A stretch of DNA of 64,000 bases from Verminephrobacter eiseniae EF01-2 (GTDB lineage Bacteria > Pseudomonadota > Gammaproteobacteria > Burkholderiales > Burkholderiaceae_C), in assembly GCF_000015565.1 (NCBI RefSeq), contig NC_008786.1, positions 4,576,501 to 4,640,500 of the forward strand, in the 5' to 3' direction. The notes beneath the pieces were generated by a model that had not been told where the DNA came from, made no database searches, and saw only the letters and a program-made list of their open reading frames with translations. Positions 26,172 through 35,524 of the stretch are shown in pieces. Made by a program: the position numbers and the translations under genes. Position 1 is the first letter of the stretch, and each line of letters begins with the position of its first letter.

Positions 26172-28232
26172 ATGCCAAGCCGATCGAACGGCCTCGCGGC
26201 CGAAGTGCAAGCCGTGCGAACCCTGGCGCTCGTGGGCGCCGCGGCTGCCGGCAAAACCTCCCTCGCCGAGGCCTTGCTGTTCACGGCGGGTGCCATCGGG
26301 GCGTGCGGCAGCATCGAGCGCGGCAGCACCGTCAGCGACCACGACCCGCTCGAGCGCCGCATGCTGCATTCGCTCAACGCCTCGGTGATGCACCTCACGC
26401 ATGCCGCCACGCGCATCCACCTCATCGACACGCCCGGCGGGCCCGACTTTTTGGGCCAGAGCCTGCCGGCGCTGGAGGCGGTCGAAACGGTGGCGGTGGT
26501 CATCAATGCCGCCACCGGCATCGAGCCGATGGCCGTGCGCATGATGGACTACGCCGCCTCGCGCCACCTCGCGCGCATGATCGTCGTCACCAAGATCGAT
26601 TCGCAGGGCGTCTCGCTGGCCGGGCTGCTGGCCGACATCCAGGCCACCTTCGGCCGCGAATGCCTGCCGCTGAACGTGCCCGACGGCGTCAACCGGCAGG
26701 TGATCGATTGTTTCTTCAACCGCTTCGGGCGCTCCGACTTCGGACCGGTCGAGGCGGCGCACCGCGCGCTCGTCGAGCAGGTGGTCGAGGTCGATGCGGC
26801 CTTCGTCGAGCGCTACCTCGAGGAAGGCGACGTGGACCCGTCCGAGCTGCACGCGCCGCTCGAGCAGGCGCTGCGCGAAGGCCACCTGATTCCCGTGTGC
26901 TTTGTCTCGTCGCGCAGCGGTGCCGGCGTGGCCGAGCTGCTCGACATGATCGTCAAGTTCCTGCCCGACCCGACCGAGGGCAACCCGCCGGAGTTCATGG
27001 TCGGCGAGGGCGCGCAGGCCCAGCCCATGAAGGCCCTGCCCGATCCGTCGCTGCATGTGCTGGCGCATGTGTTCAAGGTCACCATCGACGCGTACGTCGG
27101 CAAGATGGGCATCTTCCGCGTGCACCAGGGCACGGTCACGCGCGACAGCCAGCTCTACATCGGCGACGGCCGCAAACCCTTCAAGGTGGGGCACCTGTTC
27201 ATGCTCCAGGGCAAGGACCATGTCGAGGTGTCGCGCGCGCTGCCCGGCGACATCGTGGCCGTGGCCAAGGTCGATGAGATCCATTTCGATGCCGTGCTCC
27301 ACGATGCCGCCGAAGACAGCCACGTGCACCTGGCGCCGCTGCCGTTCCCCGTGCCCGTGTACGGCCTGGCCATCGAGCCCAAGCGCCACGGCGACGAACA
27401 GCGCGCCTGGGAAATCCTCGGCAAGCTCGCGGCCGAAGACCCGTGCCTGCGCATCGAGCATGTGGCCGCGACCAACGAGACCGTGCTCTACGGCCTGGGC
27501 GAGCTGCACCTGCGCATCGCGCTCGAACGCCTGCGCGAGGTGTACCACTTCGAGGTGCTGACGCGGCCGCCGCGCATCGCCTACCGCGAGACCGTGACCG
27601 CGCCGGCCGAGGGCCACCACCGCCACAAGAAGCAGAGCGGCGGTGCCGGCCAGTTCGCCGAAGTCTTCCTGCGCATCGAGCCACTCGCGCGCGGCGCGGG
27701 CTTCGCGTTCGCCGACGAAGTCAGGGGCGGCGCGATCCCGAGCCAGTTCATCCCTGCGGTCGAGAAAGGCGTGCGCGAGGTGCTGGCCTACGGCGCGATC
27801 GCCGGCTACCCCGTGGTCGACGTGCGCGTCGTGGTGTACGACGGCAAGCACCACAGCGTCGACAGCAAGGACATCGCCTTCGCGACCGCCGGTCGCAAGG
27901 CCTTCATGGCCGCGATCCGCGAGGCCCGTCCGGCCGTGCTCGAACCGATCGTGCAGATCGAGATCGCCGTGCCCGAGCATTCGGTGGGCGATGTCACGAG
28001 CGACCTGTCGTCGCGGCGCGGCCTCATCACCGGCACCTCCGGCGAGGGCGGCGGTACCGTGGCCATCGGCGGCCAGGTGCCCGAGGTCGAGCTGGCCAAC
28101 TACCAGTCGCTGCTGCATGCGATGACCAGCGGCCAGGGCCGCTACACCATTGCGTTGTCGCACTACGAGGCCGTGCCACCGGCTGTGCAGAAGACGCTGA
28201 TGGGCGAGTACCGGGGGCGTGAAGAGGAGTAG
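26172..28232 (+). CDS. Elongation factor G-like GTPase
   Basis: This 686-residue protein has the domain order of EF-G. G1 is VGAAAAGKTSLAE (residues 21-33), G3 DTPGGPDF and G4 VVTKIDSQ with Thr in place of the usual Asn. Domain II and the EF-G C-terminal domains (YRETVTAPAEGHHRHKKQSGGAGQF, then ALAYGAIAGYPVVDVRVVVYDG-like) follow. It belongs to the stand-alone EF-G-like paralogues found across bacteria, not the fusA of the str operon, since no rpsL, rpsG or tuf neighbours occur. The start follows an AAAGGAG site seven bases upstream. A ribosome-associated function is likely; the exact step is unknown. Confidence 0.88.
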   Translation: MPSRSNGLAAEVQAVRTLALVGAAAAGKTSLAEALLFTAGAIGACGSIERGSTVSDHDPLERRMLHSLNASVMHLTHAATRIHLIDTPGGPDFLGQSLPALEAVETVAVVINAATGIEPMAVRMMDYAASRHLARMIVVTKIDSQGVSLAGLLADIQATFGRECLPLNVPDGVNRQVIDCFFNRFGRSDFGPVEAAHRALVEQVVEVDAAFVERYLEEGDVDPSELHAPLEQALREGHLIPVCFVSSRSGAGVAELLDMIVKFLPDPTEGNPPEFMVGEGAQAQPMKALPDPSLHVLAHVFKVTIDAYVGKMGIFRVHQGTVTRDSQLYIGDGRKPFKVGHLFMLQGKDHVEVSRALPGDIVAVAKVDEIHFDAVLHDAAEDSHVHLAPLPFPVPVYGLAIEPKRHGDEQRAWEILGKLAAEDPCLRIEHVAATNETVLYGLGELHLRIALERLREVYHFEVLTRPPRIAYRETVTAPAEGHHRHKKQSGGAGQFAEVFLRIEPLARGAGFAFADEVRGGAIPSQFIPAVEKGVREVLAYGAIAGYPVVDVRVVVYDGKHHSVDSKDIAFATAGRKAFMAAIREARPAVLEPIVQIEIAVPEHSVGDVTSDLSSRRGLITGTSGEGGGTVAIGGQVPEVELANYQSLLHAMTSGQGRYTIALSHYEAVPPAVQKTLMGEYRGREEE

Positions 28233-28650
28233 GCGCGCGCAGGGCCCTTCATTCGAACCTGATGGCCTGAGCGCCCTACCTGGCGCGATTCAAAGCGGCC
28301 GCCGGATCGGCGCGCGCCACGACGGGCCTGTGATCTGCATCGCGAAAGCGGACCGAAGCGCCCGAACGCTTCGCCGCATCGCTGCGATCCATTAGAAAAG
28401 CCACGAGTTTCTCTTCCATCTGCACCGTGGCGCACCACGCAATTTTCAATCTCTCCTCTGAGATCTGACTCCGCGCCCGTGAAAACCCCGATTCATCCAT
28501 AAGCGATTCTTATCAGTTCGGTCTGAAAATCTTGATGGAAATCGGTGCACCCCACTGCCATCATCCCCGACAGACAGGGCATGCACGGCACCGCACCGTG
28601 GTCAACCACCCATGTGGCGCCTCGCAGGCGGCACGATCGACGAGGAGCAG
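28233..28650. other. Intergenic region upstream of the acyl-CoA catabolic operon
   Basis: About 420 bases between the EF-G-like gene and the carboxylase operon. No gene is supported. The region should contain the promoter for the operon starting at 28651, but no convincing -35/-10 pair or palindrome was recognised. Confidence 0.45.
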
Positions 28651-30273
28651 ATGACGACACTTGCATCGAACCTGGCACCGGCCAGCCCCGCGTACACGCG
28701 CAACAAAGCCCACATGCTGGATCTGGTGGAACAGGTGCGCGCGCTCGAGCAGCGCGCGGTCCTGCGCTCGGCGCGCTCGGCCGCCAACTTTCACGCGCGC
28801 GGCAAGCTGCTGCCGCGTGAACGGCTCGCCCACCTGCTGGACTCGGGCCGCCCCTTTCTCGAACTGATGACGCTGGCGGGCTACTGCGGCATCGAGGACC
28901 GCGACCCAGCCACCAGCATCCCGGGCAGCGCGCTGATCGTGGGCATCGGCCACATCTCGGGCGTGCGCTGCATGGTCGCCGTGAACGACGCGGGCATCAG
29001 CGCCGGCGCGATGCAGTCACTCACCGGCCAGAAGTTGATCCGTGCGCAAGAGATCGCGCTCGCGCACAAGCTGCCTTTCGTGCAGCTGGTGGAAAGCGCG
29101 GGCGGCAACCTCAAGAAGTACCGCGTCGAGCGCTTCATCGTCGGCGGCGGCATGTTCTACAACCTCGCGCGGTTGTCGGCGGCGGGACTGCCGGTGATTT
29201 CGCTCATCCACGGCTCGTCGGCCGCCGGCGGCGCCTATCTGCCAGGGCTGTCCGATTACGTGGTCATGGTGCGCCAGCAGGCGCGCGCTTTTCTCGCGGG
29301 TCCCGCGCTGCTCAAGGCGGCCACGGGCGAAGAAGCCACCGAGGAAGAACTCGGCGGTGCCGACATGCACGCGCGCACCTCGGGCCTGGCCGACTACGTG
29401 GCCGAGAACGACCTGGACGGCATCGCGCGCATCCGCGACATCCTGCGCGCGATCGGCTGGACCGACACCGCGGTATTGCCGGCTTCGCCCATCCGTCCAC
29501 CGCGCCATGACCGCGAAGACCTGCTGGGCGTGATGCCCGCTGACGCTCGCACGCCGGTGGACATGCGCGAAGTCATCGCACGCCTGGTCGACGACTCGGA
29601 CTTCCACGAGTTCAAGCAGCTGTATGGTGCACCCACCGTGTGCGGCTACGCCACCGTGCACGGCCAGCCGGTCGGCATCCTCACCAACAACGGGCCGCTC
29701 GATCCGGCGGGGGCCACCAAGGCCGCCGAGTTCATCCAGCTGTGCGTGCAGCTGGACCGCCCGATCCTGTTCCTGCAGAACATCACCGGCTTCATCGTCG
29801 GCCGCGCGCACGAAGAGGCCGGGATGATCAAGCACGGCGCCAAGCTGATCCAGGCGCTGTCGAACGCGCCCGTGCCGCGCATCACGCTGCTGTGCGGCGC
29901 CTCGTTCGGTGCCGGCAACTACGGCATGTGCGGCCGCGCGTTCAAGCCCGACTTTTTGTTCTCGTGGCCCAACGCCAAGACCGCCGTGATGGGCGGCGAG
30001 CAGGCTGCGATGACGATGCGCATGGTGGCCGAGGGCGCCGCACGGCGCGCGGGACGCGCGGTCGACGAAGACGCACTGGCCCAGGAGAGCCGCGAGATCG
30101 TCGACAACTTCAACGAGCAGTCGACCGCCATCTACACCAGCAGCCTGCTGCTGGACGACGGAATCATCGACCCGCGCAACACGCGCGAAGTGCTCGGCGT
30201 GGTGCTCAAGACCGCCGCCGCCGCGAAGACGCGCCCCGTCATCCCGATCCAGTTCGGCGTCGCGCGCTTCTGA
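28651..30273 (+). CDS. Acyl-CoA carboxylase, carboxyltransferase (beta) subunit
   Basis: This 540-residue subunit transfers the carboxyl group from biotin to an acyl-CoA. Typical features are KLLPRERLAHLLD near residue 55, SAGGNLKK, the GSSAAGGAYLPGLSDYVV oxyanion segment, GILTNNGPLDPAGATKAAEFIQL and FLQNITGFIVG. The C-terminal ASFGAGNYGMCGRAF and WPNAKTAVMGGEQAA segments fit methylcrotonyl-/geranyl-CoA carboxylase beta subunits. The biotin-bearing partner is the gene at 33359. Together with the AtuA-like gene it suggests a branched or isoprenoid acyl-CoA substrate. ATG 28651 has a GAGGAG site; it heads an operon of seven genes. Confidence 0.9.
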   Translation: MTTLASNLAPASPAYTRNKAHMLDLVEQVRALEQRAVLRSARSAANFHARGKLLPRERLAHLLDSGRPFLELMTLAGYCGIEDRDPATSIPGSALIVGIGHISGVRCMVAVNDAGISAGAMQSLTGQKLIRAQEIALAHKLPFVQLVESAGGNLKKYRVERFIVGGGMFYNLARLSAAGLPVISLIHGSSAAGGAYLPGLSDYVVMVRQQARAFLAGPALLKAATGEEATEEELGGADMHARTSGLADYVAENDLDGIARIRDILRAIGWTDTAVLPASPIRPPRHDREDLLGVMPADARTPVDMREVIARLVDDSDFHEFKQLYGAPTVCGYATVHGQPVGILTNNGPLDPAGATKAAEFIQLCVQLDRPILFLQNITGFIVGRAHEEAGMIKHGAKLIQALSNAPVPRITLLCGASFGAGNYGMCGRAFKPDFLFSWPNAKTAVMGGEQAAMTMRMVAEGAARRAGRAVDEDALAQESREIVDNFNEQSTAIYTSSLLLDDGIIDPRNTREVLGVVLKTAAAAKTRPVIPIQFGVARF

Positions 30274-30316
30274 CGCGCGCCCTGTTCCCCACACGACAAC
30301 AAGAGACAAGACAGAA

Positions 30317-31312
30317 ATGACCATCGATCGACGTGTGATGCTGGCCACCATGGCCACCATGGCCGGCTTGGCCGCAGGCTTCGGCCCCCTCGCGAACGCC
30401 CAGCCCAAGGCCGCCTGGCCCACCAAGACCGTGAAGTTCATCGTCGGCGCCGCTGCCGGCGGCTCCGCGTCCGACGCGGCGACGCGCTTCTTCGCGAACC
30501 AGATCGCCGAGCGCAGCAAGCAGCCCGTGGTGGTCGACAACCGCCCCGGCGCCGATGGCAACCTTGCGGCCGAAGTGGTGGCACGTTCGGCCCCCGACGG
30601 CCACACCTTCCTCGTCACCGGCAACAACACGCACGCGGCCAACGTGCACCTGTACAAGTCGATGTCCTTCGACCCCGAGAAAGACTTCGCACCCGTCACC
30701 ACCTATGCACGCGTGCCCTACGTGTTGTTGATCAACGGCAACCGGCTGGCAGCGCGCACCCTGAAGGACTTCATCGCCCACGCCCGCGCCAACCCCGGCA
30801 AGCTGGCCTACGCCAGCGCCGCCGTGGCCAGCCGTGTCGGTGTCGAACAGCTCAAGCTCACGGCAAAGTTCGACGCCGTGAACGTGGCCTACAAGTCGGG
30901 CGCGCAGGCCATGACCGACCTGCTCGGCGGGCACGTCGACTTCTACATCGCCGACGCCGTCAACGCGCTGCAGCAGGTGCAAGCGGGCCGCGCGATCGCG
31001 CTCGGCGTGACGGTGGCCGAGCGCCTGCCGGCCGCACCCGACCTACCGACCATCGCCGAGTCGGGATTTCCGGATTTCGACTTCGCCTCGTGGCTCGCGG
31101 TCTGGACCAGCGCGGGCACCCCGCCCGAGCTGGTGCGCGCCGCCAGCGCCGCGATCAACGACGCCATGGGCTCGCCGGCCGGCAAGCAGTTTCTCGAGAA
31201 GCAGGGCCTACTGCCCTACCCGGGTTCGCCCGAGGCGCTGCGCACGCTGCAGCAGCGCGAGACGCTGCGCTGGGGCCAGGCGATCAGGGCCGCGCAGATG
31301 GTCGCCAACTGA
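30317..31312 (+). CDS. Bug-family (TctC) periplasmic solute receptor 1
   Basis: This is a 331-residue tripartite-tricarboxylate-transporter-type binding protein. It has an N-terminal signal (MTIDRRVMLATMATMAGLAAG…ANA, cleaved around residue 28, with a possible twin-arginine start). The mature protein shows the family motifs WPTKTVKFIVGAAAGGSASD, VVVDNRPGADGN and YKSGAQAMTDLLGG. Bug proteins bind carboxylates or small organic acids in the periplasm of Burkholderiales and usually lack linked membrane genes, as here. Sitting 43 bp after the carboxylase gene, it is probably co-transcribed and captures the pathway's acid substrate. Confidence 0.9.
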   Translation: MTIDRRVMLATMATMAGLAAGFGPLANAQPKAAWPTKTVKFIVGAAAGGSASDAATRFFANQIAERSKQPVVVDNRPGADGNLAAEVVARSAPDGHTFLVTGNNTHAANVHLYKSMSFDPEKDFAPVTTYARVPYVLLINGNRLAARTLKDFIAHARANPGKLAYASAAVASRVGVEQLKLTAKFDAVNVAYKSGAQAMTDLLGGHVDFYIADAVNALQQVQAGRAIALGVTVAERLPAAPDLPTIAESGFPDFDFASWLAVWTSAGTPPELVRAASAAINDAMGSPAGKQFLEKQGLLPYPGSPEALRTLQQRETLRWGQAIRAAQMVAN

Positions 31313-31328
31313 ACGCGCGACGCACGAG

Positions 31329-32132
31329 ATGTCATTCGCCTACACATCGCTGTCGTTCGAGGTCGTCGAAGACCGCATCGGCCTGCTCACGCTGCGCTGC
31401 CCGGCGCAACACAACAGCCTGAGCGAAACGCTCAAGACCGAGTTGCGGCGCCTGCTGGCCGAGCTGTCGCACGACCGCGAGCTCGGCGCGCTGGTCATCA
31501 CCGGCGAAGGCCGCTCCTTCTGCAGCGGCGGCGACCTGCGGCACCTGAAGAACGCCGAGCGCAGCGCCGACTTCGACCGGCGCCGCATCTACCAGTTGCA
31601 CGACTGGGTGCAGCCGCTGATGAACCTGGAGATGCCGGTGATCGCCGCGGTCAACGGACCGGCGATCGGCGCAGGCTTCGGCCTGGCACTGGCTGCCGAC
31701 TTCATCCTGTGCGCGCCCGAGGCGTACTTTCGCACCTCGTTCAGCCGCGTCGGCCTGGTGCCCGACACCGGCCTGTTCTTCACGCTGCCGCGCATCGTCG
31801 GCCTGCAATCGGCCAAGGAAATCACCTTCACGGGCCGCAAGGTCGATGCGGCCGAAGCCCTCGCCTTGCGCATCGCACTCGCCGTCCATGCGGGCGAACG
31901 GCTGATGGACGAAGCCATGGCACTCGCACGCCGGCTCGCGCAGGGGCCAACCGCCGCCATCGGTGCGAGCAAACGCATCCTGAACCAGTCCTTCCACCTC
32001 GATGCGCGGGCACTGGTCGAGATGGAAGCCGCAGCGCAGGCCATCTTCTTCCACTCCAGCTTCCACCAGCAGGCCATCGACGACTTCGCGAGCGGCACGC
32101 CCTTTCGCTACGACTGGGAGCGGCCACACTGA
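31329..32132 (+). CDS. Enoyl-CoA hydratase/isomerase family protein 1
   Basis: This 267-residue crotonase-fold enzyme has an oxyanion-hole segment GEGRSFCSGGDLRHLK near residue 60 and MPVIAAVNGPAIGAGFGLALAADF around residue 100. FSRVGLVPDTGLFFTLPRIVG follows. The Asp of VPDTG sits where many enoyl-CoA isomerases or PaaG-like enzymes have theirs, rather than the second catalytic Glu of classical hydratases. In this operon it could hydrate the carboxylated enoyl-CoA (3-methylglutaconyl-CoA-like) or shift its double bond. The start follows the Bug receptor by 16 bp. Confidence 0.88.
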   Translation: MSFAYTSLSFEVVEDRIGLLTLRCPAQHNSLSETLKTELRRLLAELSHDRELGALVITGEGRSFCSGGDLRHLKNAERSADFDRRRIYQLHDWVQPLMNLEMPVIAAVNGPAIGAGFGLALAADFILCAPEAYFRTSFSRVGLVPDTGLFFTLPRIVGLQSAKEITFTGRKVDAAEALALRIALAVHAGERLMDEAMALARRLAQGPTAAIGASKRILNQSFHLDARALVEMEAAAQAIFFHSSFHQQAIDDFASGTPFRYDWERPH

Positions 32133-32189
32133 ACGGCCGCCCTCTACCTTCCTTCTTTTCATCCACCCTTTTTCTTCTGCCTCACGACC

Positions 32190-33356
32190 ATGCTGACTCC
32201 TGAACACATCGCCCTCCAAGACAGCGTTCGCCAGTTCATCGCGCGCGAGATCACGCCGCACATCGACGAATGGGAAGCCGCCGAAATCTTTCCCGCGCAC
32301 GACATCTTCAAGAAGCTCGGCAACGCCGGTTTCCTCGGCGTGAACAAGCCCGTGGAGTTCGGCGGCATGGGCCTGGACTACTCCTACGAGATCGCCTTCT
32401 GCGAGGCCATCGGCGGCATCGGCGCCGGTGGCGTGGGCATGGCCATCGCGGTGCAGACCGACATGGCCACGCCGGCACTCGCGCGCTTCGGCTCCGACGA
32501 GCTGCGCGAGCGCTTCCTCAAGCCCACGGTGGCGGGCGACTACGTGGTGTGCCTGGGCGTCTCCGAAGCCGGCGCCGGCTCCGACGTGGCCTCGGTGAAG
32601 ACCACGGCGCGCAAGGACGGCGACGACTACGTGATCAACGGCTCCAAGATGTGGATCACCAATGGCTTGCAGGCCGACTGGATGTGCCTGCTGGCCAACA
32701 CCGGCGGCGAGGACCCGCACCGCAACAAGTCGTTGATCTGCCTGCCGCTGCGCGAGAACGGCAAGCTGCGCCCCGGCATCACGATGAACAAGATCAAGAA
32801 GGTCGGCATGTGGTCGTCCGACACCGCGCAGGTGTTCTTCGACGACGTACGCGTGCCGCAGCGCTACCGCATTGGCGAAGAAGGCAAGGGCTTCATCTAC
32901 CAGATGAAGCAGTTCCAGGAAGAACGCCTGAGCGGCGCCACGCGGCGCGTTACCGCGCTGATGAACGTGGTGCACGAGACCATCGACTACACACGCCAGC
33001 GCAAGGCCTTCGGCCAATCGATCCTGGACAACCAGGTGGTGCATTTCCGCATGGCCGAGCTCAAGACCGAGATCGAACTGCTGCGCTCGCTGATCTACCG
33101 GGCCGCGCAGGTCCACATGGCCGATGGCGACATGACCGAGCTGGCCTCGATGGCCAAGCTCAAGGCCGGCCGGCTGTGCCGCGAGGTCACCGACTCGTGC
33201 CTGCAGTACTGGGGCGGCATGGGCTTCACCTGGGACAACTCCGTCTCGCGCGCCTGGCGCGACCTGCGGCTCATCTCCATTGGCGGCGGCGCCGACGAAA
33301 TCATGCTCACCATCATCTGCAAGCACATGGGCATCCTGCCCAAGCGCGCCGCCTGA
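32190..33356 (+). CDS. Acyl-CoA dehydrogenase
   Basis: This 388-residue FAD-dependent dehydrogenase oxidises acyl-CoA to trans-2-enoyl-CoA and passes electrons to ETF. Family motifs include CLGVSEAGAGSDVASVKTTA near residue 115, YVINGSKMWITNG, RKAFGQSILDNQVVHFRMAE and the C-terminal CLQYWGGMGFTWDN. In the last motif, the QYWGG region occupies the usual position of the flavin contact. Length is typical. It ends 2 bp before the carboxylase alpha start, so the two are tightly coupled. By analogy with isovaleryl- or citronellyl-CoA dehydrogenases it likely produces the enoyl-CoA that the carboxylase uses. Confidence 0.9.
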   Translation: MLTPEHIALQDSVRQFIAREITPHIDEWEAAEIFPAHDIFKKLGNAGFLGVNKPVEFGGMGLDYSYEIAFCEAIGGIGAGGVGMAIAVQTDMATPALARFGSDELRERFLKPTVAGDYVVCLGVSEAGAGSDVASVKTTARKDGDDYVINGSKMWITNGLQADWMCLLANTGGEDPHRNKSLICLPLRENGKLRPGITMNKIKKVGMWSSDTAQVFFDDVRVPQRYRIGEEGKGFIYQMKQFQEERLSGATRRVTALMNVVHETIDYTRQRKAFGQSILDNQVVHFRMAELKTEIELLRSLIYRAAQVHMADGDMTELASMAKLKAGRLCREVTDSCLQYWGGMGFTWDNSVSRAWRDLRLISIGGGADEIMLTIICKHMGILPKRAA

Positions 33357-33358
33357 CC

Positions 33359-35524
33359 ATGCGCTTCGACACCCTGCTGATTGCCAACCGCGGCGAGATC
33401 GCCCTGCGCGTCATGCGCACCGCGCGCCGCATGGGCCTGCGCACCGTCGCGGTGTATTCGGACGCCGACGCCGCCAGCCTGCATGTGCGCGAGGCCGACC
33501 TCGCGGTGCGCCTCGGGCCGGCCGAGGCCAACGCCAGCTACCGGAACATCGAGGCCATCCTCGATGCCTGCCGGCGCACGGGCGCCCAGGCCGTGCACCC
33601 GGGTTACGGCTTTCTTTCAGAAAACGCCGCCTTCGCGCAGGCCGTGGCCGACGCCGGACTGGTGTTCGTCGGGCCCTCAGCCCGCGTGATCGACCTCATG
33701 GGCAACAAGGCCCAGGCCAAGGCCGCGATGCGCGAGGCCGGCGTGCCCACCGTGCCGGGTGCGCCCGCCTCAGGCAGCGATGCACAGGTGCTGGAGGCCG
33801 TGCGGCGCGTCGGCTACCCGGTGATCCTCAAGGCTGCGGCCGGCGGCGGCGGGCGCGGCATGCGCGTGGTGCACGAGGAAAGCGCACTGCCCGAGTTGCT
33901 GCGCCAGGCGCGCTCCGAAGCGGCCAGTGCCTTCGGCTCCGACGAGATCATCATCGAGCGCGCGATCGAACGCGCGCGCCACATCGAGATCCAGGTGCTG
34001 TGCGACGAACACGGCCACCAGTTGCACCTGGGCGAGCGCGACTGCTCGACCCAGCGGCGCTTCCAGAAGGTGATCGAGGAGGCACCCTCGCCGGCCGTCG
34101 ATGCCTCGCTGCGCCACGAGATGGGCGAGATCGCGCGCAAGGCCTGCGCCGCCATCGGCTACACGGGCGTCGGCACGCTGGAGTTCCTGCTGGGCGCCGA
34201 CCGCTCGTTCTACTTCATGGAAATGAACACGCGGCTGCAGGTCGAGCACGGCGTGACGGAGCTGATCACGGGGCTGGACCTCGTCGACCAGCAGTTGCGC
34301 GTGGCCCAGGGCGAACCGCTGGGCTTCGCACAAGACGACGTGCGCTTCCAGGGCCATGCGATCGAATTGCGCGTGTGCGCCGAAGACCCGGCCGCGGGCT
34401 TCATGCCGCAGGTCGGCCGCGTCGACCGCTGGCGTGCCGCGCCCGATGTGCGTACCGACACCGCGCTCGAAAGCGGCACGGCGGTGAGCCCGTACTACGA
34501 CTCGATGGTCGCCAAGGTGTTGGCCGTCGCGCCCAGCCGCGACGAGTGCCTGGGCAAGCTCGTGCGGGCCTGCGAACGCACGGTGCTGCTCGGCGTGCGC
34601 TCCAACCTGGGTTTTCTCTCGCGCTGCCTGCAGCACCCCATGTTCCGCGCGGGCGAAGCCACCACCGGCTTCCTCGGGCAGGAAGACCTGCACGGCGCGC
34701 ACTGGCAGGCCCAGCCGTCGGCGCACGCCGAAACGGTGGCAGCGCTGGTGCTCGGTGGCATGACCGCCGCGCCCAACGCCGCCGAAGCACGGCTGTGCCC
34801 GACCGCCGAGCTGTGGCTCGTGCCTTCGTTCGATACAGCCAGCGCCACCCGGTGCGGCCCCGGCGGCGAGGCGCGGCGGGTGTCCATCGCGCACAGGGCC
34901 GACGGCAGCCTGAACGTCGGCGTGCATGCGGCGGCTGCCACCTCCGACGACGCGCAAGCGCCGCGCCATGTCGACAGCCTGCACATCGCCGACGGCGAGA
35001 TCGGCTGCGCCGTCGACGGCCTTTACCGCCGGCTCGCCTTCTTCAGCCCCGACGCCGACAGCGTGTGGGTGCAGGACGGCGCCGATGCGCACCGCTACCA
35101 GCGCGTCACGCGCTTTGGCAGCGGCAACAGCGACGGCGCTCAGGACCTAGTGTCGCGTCACGGATCAGATGTCGTAGGCTGCGCGCAGCCATCGGAGCGC
35201 AGCGCAAGGCGCATCGCGCAGCCAATACCGGGCGTATTGGCAAGCGATGCAACGCCGCGATGCGCTTCGATGGCCAGCGCAGACCGACAGATGATCGGTG
35301 ACGCGACACTAGGCGTGCGTGCGCCGATGAGTGGCCGCGTGATCGCGCTGCCGGTGAAGAGCGGCGGCCGAGTCGAAGCAAACCAGCCGCTGGTGGTGAT
35401 GGAGTCGATGAAGATGGAAATGCCGTTGTGCGCCCCCGGCGCGGGGGTGGTGGGACAGATCCTGGTGGAGGTGGGCAGCCAGCTCAGCGCCGGCCAGGTG
35501 CTGATGGAGCTCGTCGCCGAATGA
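33359..35524 (+). CDS. Acyl-CoA carboxylase, biotin-containing (alpha) subunit with MITE insertion
   Basis: This 721-residue subunit joins biotin carboxylase (residues 1-450: LIANRGEIALRVMRTARRMG, ATP-grasp loop KAAAGGGGRGM, FMEMNTRLQVEHGVTE) to a C-terminal biotin carrier domain (VMESMKMEMP, biotin Lys about residue 686). It charges biotin with bicarbonate for the beta subunit at 28651. Residues about 598-651 come from an in-frame 162-bp insertion: a mobile element at 35151-35308 plus a 4-bp CTAG duplication. Without it the length would be 667, normal for methylcrotonyl- or geranyl-CoA carboxylases. The insert falls in the linker just before the carrier domain, so activity may survive. The start overlaps nothing, and the stop overlaps the next gene by 4 bp. 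Confidence 0.92.
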   Translation: MRFDTLLIANRGEIALRVMRTARRMGLRTVAVYSDADAASLHVREADLAVRLGPAEANASYRNIEAILDACRRTGAQAVHPGYGFLSENAAFAQAVADAGLVFVGPSARVIDLMGNKAQAKAAMREAGVPTVPGAPASGSDAQVLEAVRRVGYPVILKAAAGGGGRGMRVVHEESALPELLRQARSEAASAFGSDEIIIERAIERARHIEIQVLCDEHGHQLHLGERDCSTQRRFQKVIEEAPSPAVDASLRHEMGEIARKACAAIGYTGVGTLEFLLGADRSFYFMEMNTRLQVEHGVTELITGLDLVDQQLRVAQGEPLGFAQDDVRFQGHAIELRVCAEDPAAGFMPQVGRVDRWRAAPDVRTDTALESGTAVSPYYDSMVAKVLAVAPSRDECLGKLVRACERTVLLGVRSNLGFLSRCLQHPMFRAGEATTGFLGQEDLHGAHWQAQPSAHAETVAALVLGGMTAAPNAAEARLCPTAELWLVPSFDTASATRCGPGGEARRVSIAHRADGSLNVGVHAAAATSDDAQAPRHVDSLHIADGEIGCAVDGLYRRLAFFSPDADSVWVQDGADAHRYQRVTRFGSGNSDGAQDLVSRHGSDVVGCAQPSERSARRIAQPIPGVLASDATPRCASMASADRQMIGDATLGVRAPMSGRVIALPVKSGGRVEANQPLVVMESMKMEMPLCAPGAGVVGQILVEVGSQLSAGQVLMELVAE
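35151..35308. mobile_element. MITE copy 1, in frame inside acyl-CoA carboxylase alpha
   Basis: 158 bp with about 17-bp terminal inverted repeats (TGTCGCGTCAC…GTGACGCGACA, one mismatch). It is flanked by CTAG on both sides (35147-35150 and 35309-35312). Nearly the whole element is self-complementary, with a central hairpin around GCCAATAC/GTATTGGC. Copies 2 and 3 are at 42780 and 56310. The reading frame of the host gene passes through without a stop. Confidence 0.9.

Noticed and set aside
26079..28163. A 694-codon reverse-strand open frame opposite the EF-G-like gene
   Set aside because: It is His/Asp/Val/Gly-rich without motifs and is a GC-skew shadow of the well-supported forward gene.
28276..28500. 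A 74-codon reverse frame in the gap before the carboxylase operon
   Set aside because: No ribosome binding site, no similarity and an unremarkable composition; treated as non-coding.
31332..33326. A 664-codon reverse-strand open frame opposite the hydratase and dehydrogenase genes
   Set aside because: It spans two unrelated forward genes, has no family similarity and no ribosome binding site.
33280..35301. Arg-rich 673-codon frame overlapping carboxylase alpha
   Set aside because: It is another frame of the carboxylase gene, with arginine repeats typical of shifted GC-rich codons.
35147..35312. Reading copy 1 of the repeat as a native linker of the carboxylase
   Set aside because: The same 158 bp occurs at two other unrelated places with terminal inverted repeats and CTAG flanks, so it is an insertion.
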